Source of the DNA: Parelaphostrongylus tenuis
Lineage: Eukaryota > Nematoda > Chromadorea > Rhabditida > Metastrongylidae
DNA length: 64,000 nt
Assembly: GCA_019055375.1 (NCBI GenBank)
Contig: JAHQIW010005575.1
Coordinates: 62,001 to 126,000 of the forward strand
Direction: 5' to 3'
Below, piece by piece: positions 44,301-56,900 of the stretch; position 1 is the first letter of the stretch; each line of letters starts with the position of its first letter. Below the pieces are notes generated by a model. It searched no databases and was not told the origin of the DNA. It saw nothing but the letters and a program-made list of their open reading frames with translations. A program made the position numbers and the translations under genes.

Positions 44301-46959
44301 GCTACCCAATCACACATCTGCTGTGCAAACCTCAGTACGTCTTCCGTTCAATTCATTTCCTCGCATCCACTGCCCACGAAGGTCTTCAGATTTCGGTAGT
44401 GTCGATTCTCTCTGGAATTCTAGTATAACCAGATTAGAGCCTTCATACTTGGATGGATAAGAATGGACTATTTCCAGGATAGTATGATACCAAAATTCCA
44501 GTTACAAGGGATGACATACTCCCCAGGGCGCTATTTATCCAACGCCGTGTTTGTGATGAATCAAAGCCACTAGCACTGCGCTACCAATCCACCCAGTTAC
44601 ATAACGCTAATTAATACACATTTGGATACATAAAATGTTCATTTTCAAGAACCAAGAATAATCATACGGATTTCAGCTAAAATTCGATTTGATCTAGACT
44701 TTCGCAACCAGTGCTGGAATTTGTCACCTTGTCTCTCCTCACCTTACAAATGCAGATCACCTCACAGGCGACTGCAGTGTTGTTGTCATCAAGGCAGTGA
44801 TTCTTGTCCTCAGTCCAGACTTAAGCGCTCTTCATTTGAATGGGAACTGTGTGCTCCTCAGCGTGCTCGATATTTCTGGTATGATATTACTCCACGCCCT
44901 ACATAGGAGTCAGGCACTCAAAACGGCCACTGACTACGCTGTGCTACCGTAATCTATTGAAAAGAGAAAAAAGTGGAATTGAGATTAGGTGATAGCTAAA
45001 GCACTAACATATTTTCAGTGATGCTTTATTTGGAATGAAATCTTTAATCCTCTTCATGTTTGAGTGATGTGAACGATTCGTTTTCTTTTTTATCATCTAA
45101 AAATTTAAGTACTTCAACCTATGTCCGTTATATTCAGTTTCCTTGTGAACAGCATTGTAAATAAGCAAGAGCGAACAGTCAATAATTGATGTGTAAGACT
45201 TAAACTCTAACGTTCCTAGCGGTCCATCGAATTAATTAGGCCGATCGGTGCGTGCACGTTACTGAAACTCGTTGCCGACATCTTGACACTTAAGTGCCCG
45301 TCGCATCATCTAATGTTGTTTTACACCTGCAACTTGTCCAATGTCGGTTTCATCATTTATGGTTGTACTACGTGTCACTCTCATCACTTTACTCTCTCTT
45401 TACGTCATTCAAAATATTTCTTTATTTACAATAGTTCCATGTTTCACTGTGCATGTAAAATGCTTCTGACAGTAAAATCCAATCAAGATAAATCGAATTT
45501 GCCTTGTCCACGATTCACTGGAAACGGTCTACTTTGAGACCTTCTAGTGGTGTACCACGCCTCATTATAGACAATGAAGGTTCTTGGAAGGTTCTTAGGC
45601 TTCTATTCTAGCATTCAAGCCAAATTGAAATGTAAGAGGGAGAATCCACTTATCAACAGAGTCATCTGAGCTGGAGTTTTTCATTCCTATCCGCAAACCC
45701 AATTAACAGTAAATTTACTTGACCGAAAGGATCAAGAAGTCTCCTTGTTGGCCTTCTCTCTACCAGATGATGAAAAAAACCGATAACGAAGTTACGGCTT
45801 CTCTTCTGTTGATTGAACGAGAGTAGAAGCAACCCTAATTTGTTAGCGAAACAAAAGGAGTGCATTAGTACCCACCATATTTTTTCGGTAATTAAGAGGA
45901 CTGAATGATATCACTGCTAATGATCGACAGATTCTAGTGGGGTCAGACCCTCAATAAAGACTATTACGAGTCGGAATGTTTTATTCAGAGTTAGAAGCGC
46001 TCATTAATCTGCCACTGCATTGCATTCGATGCGTGTCTGCAAACATGTGTCGAAAGGCTAGATTTACTACTTGTTTTTATTGCATTGGGACCTAGCACGC
46101 ATAATAACCATGTAGAGTAGCTCAATATCGATAAAAACGTTCTGAAGGTTGTGTATTTACGGCCGTAACTTCGAGTTTTCATAATACACTGCTGAGTCAT
46201 GACTGCTACACGATCGTCCACAATGGTCTGAGTGAGATATGGAAGCTGATCGTTCTTAAACACATTTTTTTTTCAAAAAAGAAAATCCCCTTTTCTGCGT
46301 TTACAAAAAGAACAATGATTTTGATGTAGAAAATGTAACGATTCCATAGGCTACCCAGCAGGTGTATATTCGTGTTCCAATCAAGCGAAGGTCTGATTGT
46401 TTTACCTTCAAAACACAGTTTGATGCCGGGATATTTGAGGATCTCATAGCAACTAACTTCATTCCCAGTACATATCTTTTCAAAATGAATCATGTTATCT
46501 CTTTGATGTCACCATTTTTTCAGGTTTTGCTCGTTTCAAAGTGTTTTTAAGTTAGAAAAAATTGCTGTGGATTTTAGAAACGTTCTATCTCGGCAATGAA
46601 ATTGGAAGATGCTGAAACAGAATGAGAGTCAGTTTAGTCTTGGTTGTTTTCGCTGCTGTAGCAAGGTATTTTCAACTTTTACATTTTTTTATTTTCATAG
46701 TTATATTATAATATTAGTATTTATATTTATATTTCCAACATATTTTTTCCAACTTTCATTCTCCTATTATCATTGTATTAAGTTTCATCAGTGTTCCATT
46801 CGGATAGCTGTAAATGTGCTCGTAAGGAATAAGAAAGAAGGTTAGATCAAAAGTGACTCCACATAGGCCAACAATGCGTACTTCGAAATAACTGACTGAT
46901 TAGATCCAGTAAGAAATTCATTCAACTGAATAGTCCTTTCGTTGATCAAAAGTGCACGA
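41391..46959. other. Long stretch with no supported gene
   Basis: No splice-supported exon was recognised on either strand. Noted: a 24-base direct duplication, the second copy following six bases after the first (43792-43815 and 43821-43844, TATAATATTTTGGAGTCTGT), and a 108-codon minus-strand frame at 42281-42607 whose first 40 residues look protein-like (MEDRSGWWVQGEEL) but have no partner. Frames at 44203 and 45283 (+) look random. Confidence 0.35.
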
Positions 46960-47190
46960 ATATGATACTTCTCCTCTCTCAAAACTTGGTGGCTAACGTT
47001 CCGGCGACTCGGCCTTCGTCAGAGCGTGGACGTACATTTCACATCATATCGTGTTATTTAGTTGGTATTTCGTATGAATCGAGAATGCAATATAAAACAA
47101 TTCAACAGTTGGTCATTTTGAAAATCTCTCCTTCTTCATACTTATACGGGAGAGGTCACCGGTCCTGTGTGTCACATTTTGGAAAATGGA
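46960..47190. mobile_element. Half copy of the foldback MITE
   Basis: GTGGCTAACGTTCCGGCGAC, TCGGCCTTCGTCAGAGCG and, further on, CGGTCCTGTGTGTCACATTT match the left arm of 22809-23102 in order. The right arm is absent. Confidence 0.55.
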
Positions 47191-48975
47191 CCATACTCAG
47201 ACTAGAAGATGAATCTGAGACATGGTACCATACAACTTGTTATATACAGGCATGCGCCTCTTCTATTCATTTATAGAATTTTGCTGTATATCCAAAAGTT
47301 TCGAGGGCTGTTTTGCGCTGAGTTTTTGATTCTTGCCTTAGAATTTTTACTGTCATATCAAAATGTGCATCGTTGTGTTTCTCTACTCTGTGCGTCCCTA
47401 GGGCTTACTTACTTGGCTGTTGGCTTTCCCATTTAGATGCTCTTTGATGCGGATCCAAAGTGGTCTTTCCGTCATGCCGAGGTTAGAGGGAGCCGGACTT
47501 TTAGGCTAATTGATTAGTGACTGTTGTAAGATCGCAATCATTGAAGATCCGGAATAACGGATTTTCTAAAGTGTTTTAAGTACCTTGGACAACGATCTGC
47601 TCACTTCCTATTCAAACGTTTGAATTAAAAGGAATTTTCGTCCAGTACACCAGTTTTAGGTGAGCGAATGACAAGAACCGATGTTTCCCCAACAGAAATT
47701 TTGACACCATATGTCAAATCTCTCATCATTCCAACATAGTTGGACTGATAACCAGCTGTTCCCACGACGAAGCACCTTCCCTTTACTATCCCGGAATTAT
47801 AAGAGAGTGCTCAAATTACAACAAACTATCAAAAACTCGTGGTTGGATACAAAGTTCTACCTATTGGGAAACCAAATTGAGATGATTACTTCACAACATG
47901 TTGAAGGTTTTTTGCAACCAATATCCTTTTTTTCGAAAGCTTATCAAGAAAATTGCATTACCACTCGCTTCGAAGTAGCATCAGGCTCCAAAGTTGGCGC
48001 GTATCGCAACACTCTTGTGGTTATATTTCGCACTATACACTGCTGTTAGAATAATTTTTTCATTCTAAAGAATTGAAAATTTCAAGAAATCGTCTAGAAA
48101 TTCTACAAACGATAATAAAACAATTTTCCCACTTCTTCACCCGGCTTCCAGTAAATACCTTTATGGAGTGCATCGATAAGGAAAATTATGTCTTCATTGA
48201 ACAACTTCAATACACGCCACTATCCTAAAGCGATAACCATCGAGGTGATAATCAAACGTTTTCAATTTGATAGGCAACACATATTCCACTGAGCTGAATA
48301 CTTTGCATAAACCCAACAGCTATAACCATAGTTTTCCGTTTGAGTGCAAAAGTCATTATTTGCTGAAGAGGTAGAGGCTGAAAAGAGTGGATAACGCTTC
48401 TCAAAATGAATCTGATCGCACTTCAGTGTTGACATAGCTTAGTAATTGCTTGTAAGAAGAGAGTTTAGAATTTCGTTGACAACTTTTATTCCGAATTCCC
48501 TTCGATAAGGCTGAGTCATCTGAGTTTGTAGCATTTCCTTATAAGCGAGAATGCCATGGCAACTGTTTTCTCTGTCAGAATGCCAAGTAATTATTAGGTG
48601 GTAAACCAGGGTTGGAGAGCTCTTTGTGAGTTGGGAAAAATCAAACACAGGACTCTTGTAGTGAGATTCCAATGCTTAATTTTAACTATAGTTCTTTGCT
48701 CATATCCTCCTCGTAACAGAAAATGACAGACAACTGATGACATAAGAGACAAATGACGGCATGAAGTACCGACATGTAAGTGAGCACATTTCTGAAAGCT
48801 TTCAGTTCAATATATTATGTTGACTCTATTTGAGGGCTTATATTGTTGTATCACTTGAGATTTGAGTGCTTTTACAATCCACTACCACAGAATTGATAAA
48901 CCATTGGCATCTACTGAAACCAGAATAAACCAGCCAGTTAAATCATAGTTTCAATGGAGTGATTCTTTTTGACGA
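47191..48975. other. No supported gene
   Basis: A 112-codon plus frame at 47711-48049 has no splice sites or known motif; other frames are shorter. Confidence 0.4.
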
Positions 48976-49121
48976 GCATTTGCGAGGTTGATAATAACAG
49001 CATTTATTGAAGACAATGGGAATGCAGAATAATAATAACACCGCGGCCGACGTTTCGGCGATTATTGCCTTATTCAGAGTCGTATACAATAAATACTACT
49101 ATTATCAATCTCGAAACTGCT
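48976..49121. mobile_element. Short MITE with inverted ends
   Basis: Arms 48976-49010 and 49088-49121 are inverted copies (GAGGTTGATAATAACAGCAT against GAGATTGATAATAGTAGTAT). The centre is GGCCGACGTTTCGGCGATTA, the shared core. Related fragment at 8586-8750. Confidence 0.7.
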
Positions 49122-49261
49122 TATCAGATTAAGCCAAAAAACTATTTCAACTAAGACGAGGCTTGTCGGTCTTGAGAGGTATTACATAATTGATCCATGG
49201 CATCTGCTGTTTTTAAAACCTCGCAATAAACATTCAAAATAATTTCAGAAAGAATGTTCAA

Positions 49262-49472
49262 ACTAAGCGAGGTTGGCACGCCAGGGCCGTACACGCGAGA
49301 TCCATCGACTGAGAAGTGGTGATGGACCAGAGTCATTGTACACTGTGCCGTCACCATATACGCCTCCCTCTTTGCTACAAGGCAGGGCTTAATGTGGGGC
49401 GTGGGCTACTAACAGGAGGGCGAAACCTACGAAACACGCGTGTATAGCCTTGGCGTACCGACCTCGCTTAGG
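49262..49472. mobile_element. Complete MITE, pair of 3748-3905
   Basis: The left end AACTAAGCGAGGTTGGCACG and the inverted right end start TAAGCGAGGTCGGTACG, about 35 bases of imperfect inverted repeat. The interior (TCACCACTTCTCAG, AGCCCTGC, CACATTAAG in reverse) matches 3748-3905. No coding. Confidence 0.75.
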
Positions 49473-49807
49473 CTTCAAATATTCGTTTTGAAATTATTTT
49501 GAAGATATTACGTAGTTTTTGATACCACTCTTCCAGAAAAGTAAGGGTCAACGCTATACATCATCAATATAAAATCTTTGCTTATTTCTTGAACAGCTAG
49601 TGTTTTTTGTACACCTTCGTCCCTGATGAGGGCCTAAACACAACGTCGAGTATTTCTGTTCATCGTAAGCACTTATTCTACTGTTCGACTTACACTGGCT
49701 AAAACCTTAATCGCCGATAAGTTCAATAATGCCCAGTAGCTCAGTCAGTGGAGGACCTAGGTTACAGAAGCAGAAGATGTCAGGGATTCGCTAATAGTCA
49801 GAGCATC
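49473..49807. other. No clear feature
   Basis: At 49731-49800, CCCAGTAGCTCAGTCAGTGG resembles a tRNA 5' half with A box, but the rest does not follow. Confidence 0.35.
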
Positions 49808-50100
49808 TAAGAGAATTGAACGGTGAGCAAAAATAAGACCTCAGACGGGAGTTGAATCCGCGTTTCATCCATGCAAGGAACGGTTTATGTCAGCTCAGCT
49901 GGGTTATAGAGCGAAATTGCATAACCATCCAAACTTGTTTAAGGTCTGTGGCTGACAGCTATCATAGAGACATCGAAGAAATAATGGTGGCGCAAAAGTG
50001 CCTCGGTGGTATAGCGGTAGCACGCGTGCCGGTATGGATGAAACGCGGGTTCGAGTCCTGTGTGAGGTCTTATCTTTGCTTACCATTCAGTTTCTCTTAG
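49808..50100. mobile_element. Two tRNA-like retrocopies facing each other (family 3)
   Basis: Plus-strand copy from about 50000: CCTCGGTGGTATAGCGGTAG, GATGAAACGCGGGTTCGAGT, then a tail ending ATTCAGTTTCTCTTAG at 50100. The minus-strand copy (49808-49875) holds only the 3' half and the same tail. The shared 67-base inverted segment includes the B box and the tail, so this is a SINE-like element with its own 3' sequence. The anticodon region lacks U33. Confidence 0.7.
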
Positions 50101-50996
50101 GACTATGTCAAAAAACATAATACTGCGAAAAAGGCACTAAAACACTAGAAATTTGAAGACAGGCTATCCAAAACCTAAGACGCTGAAGAACGATTGTTAA
50201 GAATGTGCCGTTAATGCTGGGTTCCATAATAATAAGGATGTCTTTTAAATAGCTTAGGTTAAACTCATCACTGTGTTCTAAAATGTGAAGAAGGTAATTT
50301 AGTACATTGCAGTCTGAATCGCTCGGCGATTGATGCATCAGGTCATATTTGAATCATGGGTTGCTGGAAAGAAACCCCGTACCGTTCAAGTCTCGATTCA
50401 TGATCCGATTTTTTTTCGTTGTCAAATAACTTTATGAGAGCAGGAACGATATATTTTTTCGTTACTTTGATTATCATGAACTGTTTATAAGTAAAACTGT
50501 GGCCAATTTCAATGCATACAATCCTAATTGCAGAAAAATGAAACGCATCTAGTGGATTACGAGAGGAAGTTTTAGTGTGTTGGAGATGAAAGACTCAGCA
50601 CCTTAACACTGCGAAAAACCATGGAAATATATTCTGTTAGAGTGAAACAAATTGACAACTAAAAAAATTGGGAATCTTCTCTTTTTAGAAGAACTCAGTA
50701 GGTGTAGATTGGTAGTAGACGTAGAGCCGAAGCCTTTTTAGTTCCATGAACCGAGTCAATTATCTTCGCCAAATGCTGTCGAGTTTTCTTACATAAGGCT
50801 TAGGACGTCATCGTTTTCATTTATGGTGCACTTTCGAAAAGACCACTAATTCACTAGTCAATTCCAAATCCTGGTTTTTTGCACAGATTCCTTGGAACTT
50901 AAGCTTTGTTTCTTGACATTGATAACACAAAAAGAACAGTTAGTACTAGCTGAAGGATTCATGAAATTTCTCTCTTGTTTATTTGATCGGTTGCAG
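50101..50996. other. 5' flank of the ion-channel gene; first exon not found
   Basis: The channel must have at least one exon upstream with the signal peptide, leaving two bases of a codon. I could not place it here or further up with any confidence. Confidence 0.4.
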
Positions 50997-53900
50997 CTTG
51001 TCTCCAACTGAGCGAAACGAAATATCGCGGAAGTTCAAATACTACTTCAGCTCTGTGCGGTCAAACGCCCTGGAAAATATTATTTCCGACGTGAACGGCT
51101 CCTTCTACAGAATCACTATCGATTTCCATCTAATTGCTACACATATAAAAACGGTGAGTTTGTACATTACAGTATCAGAACGTATAAATGGATGAAACAC
51201 ACAATGAATTTTACAATTGTTATCTTGTTACTAAAGAATTCCCTCTCCATTCTTTATTAAGATATGCTTTTACTAAAGTATCCAGCGAATTGAGAAGGTA
51301 TGACAGTTGATAAGTTGAAATTTAAAACATTCAAAATTCATCAGTCCTTTGAGCGTCATTTATGATTAATTCTGTTAAGCTCCTCAAGGTTAACTCATAT
51401 TTGGCCTTTACTCTTGATTTTGAATGGGCTAGCGATGTAATATGTTAGTGCTTCTCGTACTAGACAAATTTAATAACAATGTTGCGAGCTAGACAGATGA
51501 GAAACTTAATTTGCATCGGAGTGAGCACTTAAAGAAAAACTGTAGGAACTTCGTTAGATCACCCTTTCATTTCTGCGGAGTAAGCGACAGAAGAATAAAT
51601 AGGAATATTTCTGGAAAAGTGCCACATTTAATCTCATATTGCGATTTCTGTACGGAAACTTTATAATAGCAGGATTTCATGTTTTGTATGTAACGCCATT
51701 TGGTCGAACGATCGAAAAGTGATTGTAGAAAACCTTGAACAATCAAAATTCCAAATTTTCTTATCAAATTTACCATGGGTTGGATTGCAGCGGTCACTTT
51801 TGGTGGAAGCGATAGTGGTTTTTCACTGGTTTGACGATCGTCTAATACTCAGGGAGCTGTTCGACGATCTCGAGCTTCCCAGCGAATTTGTACCGTGGAT
51901 GCCTAGGGTACGTACCATTCCCAGACCGCACACCACCTCAGTAGTCCTCTCTCCGGCTACAGGAAAAATATCTCTGTATCATCGGTGAGTATATCTTACA
52001 ATCAGCGACACTGTTTCAATTGATTCTGTTATTTCAATCAGCAGATATTTTTCCACTGAGAGCATGATTTTCAAAATCGAGGAGACACAATGATTCCTCT
52101 TATCAAAATTGGAGAACGAAGAGCTTTAATACAGAAACCAGCGGAAAGCCTTCTCTATTGTGCTTTTCGTATTTTTCTCTACTTCACAAAATTGAATAAA
52201 TCTTAGCTCCCAAAGAATGTAAAGTGAGTTATTCTAAAAATGTCATATCCAGCTTCAAGGTTGTCGAGAACGTTTTCAGCAAGGCTACTCTATCAAGTGG
52301 ATTTTCCAAAACTGAAAGAGATTAAGGACCAAGACGACGGATGGGCAGAAACCATAGATTGGCTTCTTTCCAATTTAAACGCGGCTGCAAATGAAAGAAC
52401 CTATATGATGTTATAAATAATCAAAACACTGTACCCAGTTTGAGATTGTTATTCACGAAACTTGAGCGTAAAAAATGAGATGCCATACAACTGATCTCTT
52501 GGGATTGTTCATAGTTCCGTTTTTTGGTCCACGAAAATGCTTATGCTCTTGAAATCGAATTATCTGATAAATGTTCTCATAAATTTGAGTACTTTTTTAG
52601 TGTAAAGGATATGGTTACATGCAGTACGACAGAGTGGAAGTATCCCTTTGAAACATTCGACTGCGAGCTGGCTACCGAAAATGCTGGAGGTTCGATTCAA
52701 AGTTTTTTGAACAAAAAAAGCCGCTCAAAAATGCTTGCGAAAATTGTTGTAACGAATATTGAAAGGAAGTGGTTGTTAGAAAAAACTGGTGCTTTTATCC
52801 TCATATTCAAAAATGTTCTGTGGTACGCATAAGTTCGGCCACAGGTGGGATTCGAACCTGCAATACACCAATTGTGGGGCTGCTGTTTCTAACTGTAACA
52901 ATTGTGTCATGAAGTTGAGTCTAGTTGTATCAAATTCACGGACTACAGACTTTTTATAATAGATGAGGTGATGATGGTGTCAACACTCAGAGACGTGCGA
53001 GTGGTATCCGAAAGTTTGAGAGTAAAAGCCGAACTAGGTGAGCAACATTATATGTTTCGTCTATTTAAACTGCTATTGTAGTTATTACTTCAACATTATA
53101 TTTGTCGATATTTCATCACAGCACCATTCCCACAATCCGTCGTCCATCTGAAGTTTCCAGCAGATTGGCATCTTGCTGTGCTCTCAGTGTTCCTGCCATC
53201 ATTTCTAATTGTTCTCCTGGTATTTTTCGCTCAATGGAAACGTCGAAAAGTTCAAGTCAGATTACTACTCATTTTTTGATTGTACAATTCTTACATGTTT
53301 TCTGGTTTGCTATGTTCCAACTATTCAGTTGAAGATTTGAGTGATTTTGATACGATTATTCTAGAACAACTTGTGACTTGTTGTATGCTGTTCAGGCTGA
53401 TTTAACACTGAATCGCTTATTGCAAACCTAAATAATTTAATATTGCTCCTCCAGTCTTCAGACTTTTCTAAATCTACTTGAAAACCTTCCAAGTGAATCT
53501 ATTCGTATGTCCATTCGTCTAACCTCTACTTCGATTTTCTGTAAATTCAAACTCACAAAGAAACAGCTACTGCCACTGTACAATTTAATATATTATTCAT
53601 ATAACTATACTCTGAAAAAGGCTGTATACCTTATTTGATTCTTTTTTGTTGGAAATCACCAAATAGGAGAACAACAATCAAGCTGAGAAGATGAGTGACC
53701 TTGTAAAAACTAAGGAAGTTATTCTAAATTTTACAAATTCCAGGTATTGGTTTCACTCGCGGCAATAATGTGTATGCTGATTTTGGTGAGTAATAATTAT
53801 TTATTTGTTTAACCAACTAATTTAAATTCAACGTATTAACTTACCGAATCATTTGTTTCTTTAGAAATTATTAGCGTTCGCTTTTAGTGAGAAATCAAGT

Positions 53901-56900
53901 CTCAGATTGCTGTATAATCTTTATGCAGGAAAATAACTTTGTTCGCCGCTTACAATTTTCCCATAGTTTCGAATGTTAGAAGGAGTACTAAGCAACGTCT
54001 TTTGTCAACTTGGAGCAAATGAGAGCATTTCAATTAGAACAAGATATAACCTCTAAAAAAATTTTTTTTGTTCTGCTGCTAAAGCTACACTAATGAAGGA
54101 GCATTTTGGCCTGAGGAAACCTTGGGCTTACCCAGATCGATCAGAACGTGAGAACACTCCCTGCCCTTCACATAGCTCAAATGATTTTGCTCATACTGAT
54201 GTCGCCCCATCAACAAAGCACGAAAACTGCCAGATGAATGAAATAGTCTTGCGTCAAACCACGGTATAATGCCCTATTGTGTATAAGATTTGTTGACCTT
54301 GAATGCTTCACAAATAAAGGATGACATCTGCAGAATTGTGCGACGAAGTTGGGTAATGGGGGTTCCTACTGTCCCCTTCGGAAGGTCTCTACGTATAATA
54401 TTGCAACTGAAATATTTACTATTGAGAACATATCCGACAATGTCTTATCTCGGATATGTCTCATAAACAAGAATGGTCGTCATATTACGCACGACAATTT
54501 TCGCCTTTGCGTTTCTGTCGCATTGAGGTTTTCGATGACTTCAATGTTTGAGACATTTTTCCGACAACCGCTCCTCACATCTGTTGCGAATCAAGGCAAA
54601 TCCTGCACTCAGCTGCCATGCAGCGTCATTATCCATGAAGATCTTCAAACTTTTGATGTATAATTTCGTTTTCCACTAGGGTGAAAAGAAACTTCTGGGG
54701 CACTTGTAAAAATTGAAGATTTATGCATAAAAAAAAGACAATGGCTATTCTTCAGAATAAGGACCATCGTTTTCTACGACTTCCTGCCATTGGGCCTCCA
54801 AGTTTCGGATCTGGCCGTAGTACCCTTCCTTCGACATCGAATTAAAGAATTTTTTTGTATGCTTCTTCAACCTGATGGAGCGATTCAAATCGGCGGTCCT
54901 ACAATAAGTGTTGAATTGATCGGAAAAGACCAAAATTCTTGTGGACGAAGTTAAGCTGGTGGATATGAGTTAGCACAGTTTTGTGAGAAGCATTAAGCTC
55001 GGTTGGCAGTTCGTGAGCACTTGACGGCGATTCACCTTTCAAATCAGCAAAATCGAATCTTCGCTGTTCAATTTTGTTGGACGTTTGAACGGGGCTTGCC
55101 TTTGAGGTAAAGATCTCCGGCATCAAAGCGTTGAAACCAGCGTCCAGCAACGCTGTGAAAGATCCTCTCTCCAATAATGACACAATAAAACGCGAACATT
55201 GATTCTATCGTTGGACATGGCGAAGGCTTGTAGAAGGGACGAGTAAAGACAAACAATATCTAGGCCTTTAGTGGGAAACATCCACATAAGAAACTGTAAT
55301 ATTTCCATGATATGCATGGGAATTATCTCTTGATTATTGGAGTGCCCCGGAACTTTGTTTTCAACCTAGCAGTAGCCGACTAACGAGAGGTCTGCAGAGG
55401 CGGTGTTTCTTGTAGTCATACAGCCCAGCTCGCTCATCCATTGCAGCGTCGATAGTTGGTCCTTCATGGTTCGTAATTGTTGAATATAATCCTTTGATTT
55501 GTATGGCATTCATTTGTAGAAATCCTTCGAACGTTTGATTTTCTTAAACAGCTTTGAAATATTTTCCTCCTTAAACTTGGAATGAGACCGAAAAGTTTTC
55601 CTACATATTCTCGAATAGCTGTGCGTGCATTTGTTTTCAACACAAAACTCAGTTTATCGCCTTATACGGAGGGAAGACATTTGTGACCTTCCTCATCCTC
55701 AAGTTCACATCCACCAGGGCGAAATTTTCCAAACCGATGTTGTTTACTGCATTTGCCATCACTGCCTGACTTTTAAACCTGAGCCTTTCTCGACCATAAC
55801 ACTGATTTCAACGTGAATGATCCTGAACGTTTTGTACTTACATCGTCTTTCAATCGCACAGCCTTTTTACAACCTACTTACTAAACAGACCTTTTTTGTC
55901 AGTCCTCTTAGAGCCAATTAAAAGCTTATCGAACGCAGAGTTTGCACTAATGTTAGTTCGTAGAAAAGACGCATTCAGTGCACGATACTTGTAAAAAGCC
56001 GTCCTCGGGAAGTTGACTAAATCAGTGGGTAGACATGAAAGAGGTATAAGAGGCACAGGAAGCATTTAACATATCAAGCAGAATCATGGGGAAAGCTTAT
56101 AACATTTTATGGCTAATTCATGGAGGAAATTTTTCTCTCATTCCACTCAACATTATCACAAAAGATGAGGAAATTCACAGAGAGTACATTTAGAGAGAGA
56201 AAGCTGTTAGGAAACCGTGTAGTTTAACGATAACCTTGAGCAATCGGCTTGTTCTTAGCTCTTGAAAGAACTCATGGACCTTCTATCTTGGTTGATATAT
56301 ATATATATATATATACATAATATGCATATATATACATACATATACATATATATATATATATATATACTAATATATATATATATATATATATACCCGTTAC
56401 GCTCCAAAAACGAGCGGTTCGATGGAACTGAAACGCGAACGTGATTTCGGCTATGAAAGAGTTAATACCGCGAGCTGATTGCGCTGCGTACGATCATGTC
56501 CGAATTTGTAAAGATAACTCTGTTGATTTTGCTAATCTGATATTATAATTTCTAACCAGCGAAATTACTCAAAAAGATTCACATGTAATTTCATTATAAT
56601 GAGAGAAAATGCATAAAATGAGGTTCTCAGTGATGTGTAATGGGGCACAGCATTTGACAAAAATCATTTCCAAACGCATATAAAAAATGAGGTGAAAGCA
56701 TCTACATTGATTTTGAGTAATCTAAGACCTTATTAGAGCGCAAAAATTCTTATAACATCAATATTGTGAAAATTTTTCTTGAAGAAGGGTTCCAGTGGTT
56801 CACGTTATTATAATAATTGTCCGAATCATTATCTCTTGTCGTCTAAAAACTATTTTAAATGGCAAGCATATAATTTTTGCACTTCCATCAGAATGTTTTG

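Noticed and set aside
50000..50075. Functional tRNA gene
   Set aside because: Five or six acceptor pairs can form, but the anticodon loop is irregular and lacks U33, and the copy shares a SINE-like tail with an inverted neighbour.
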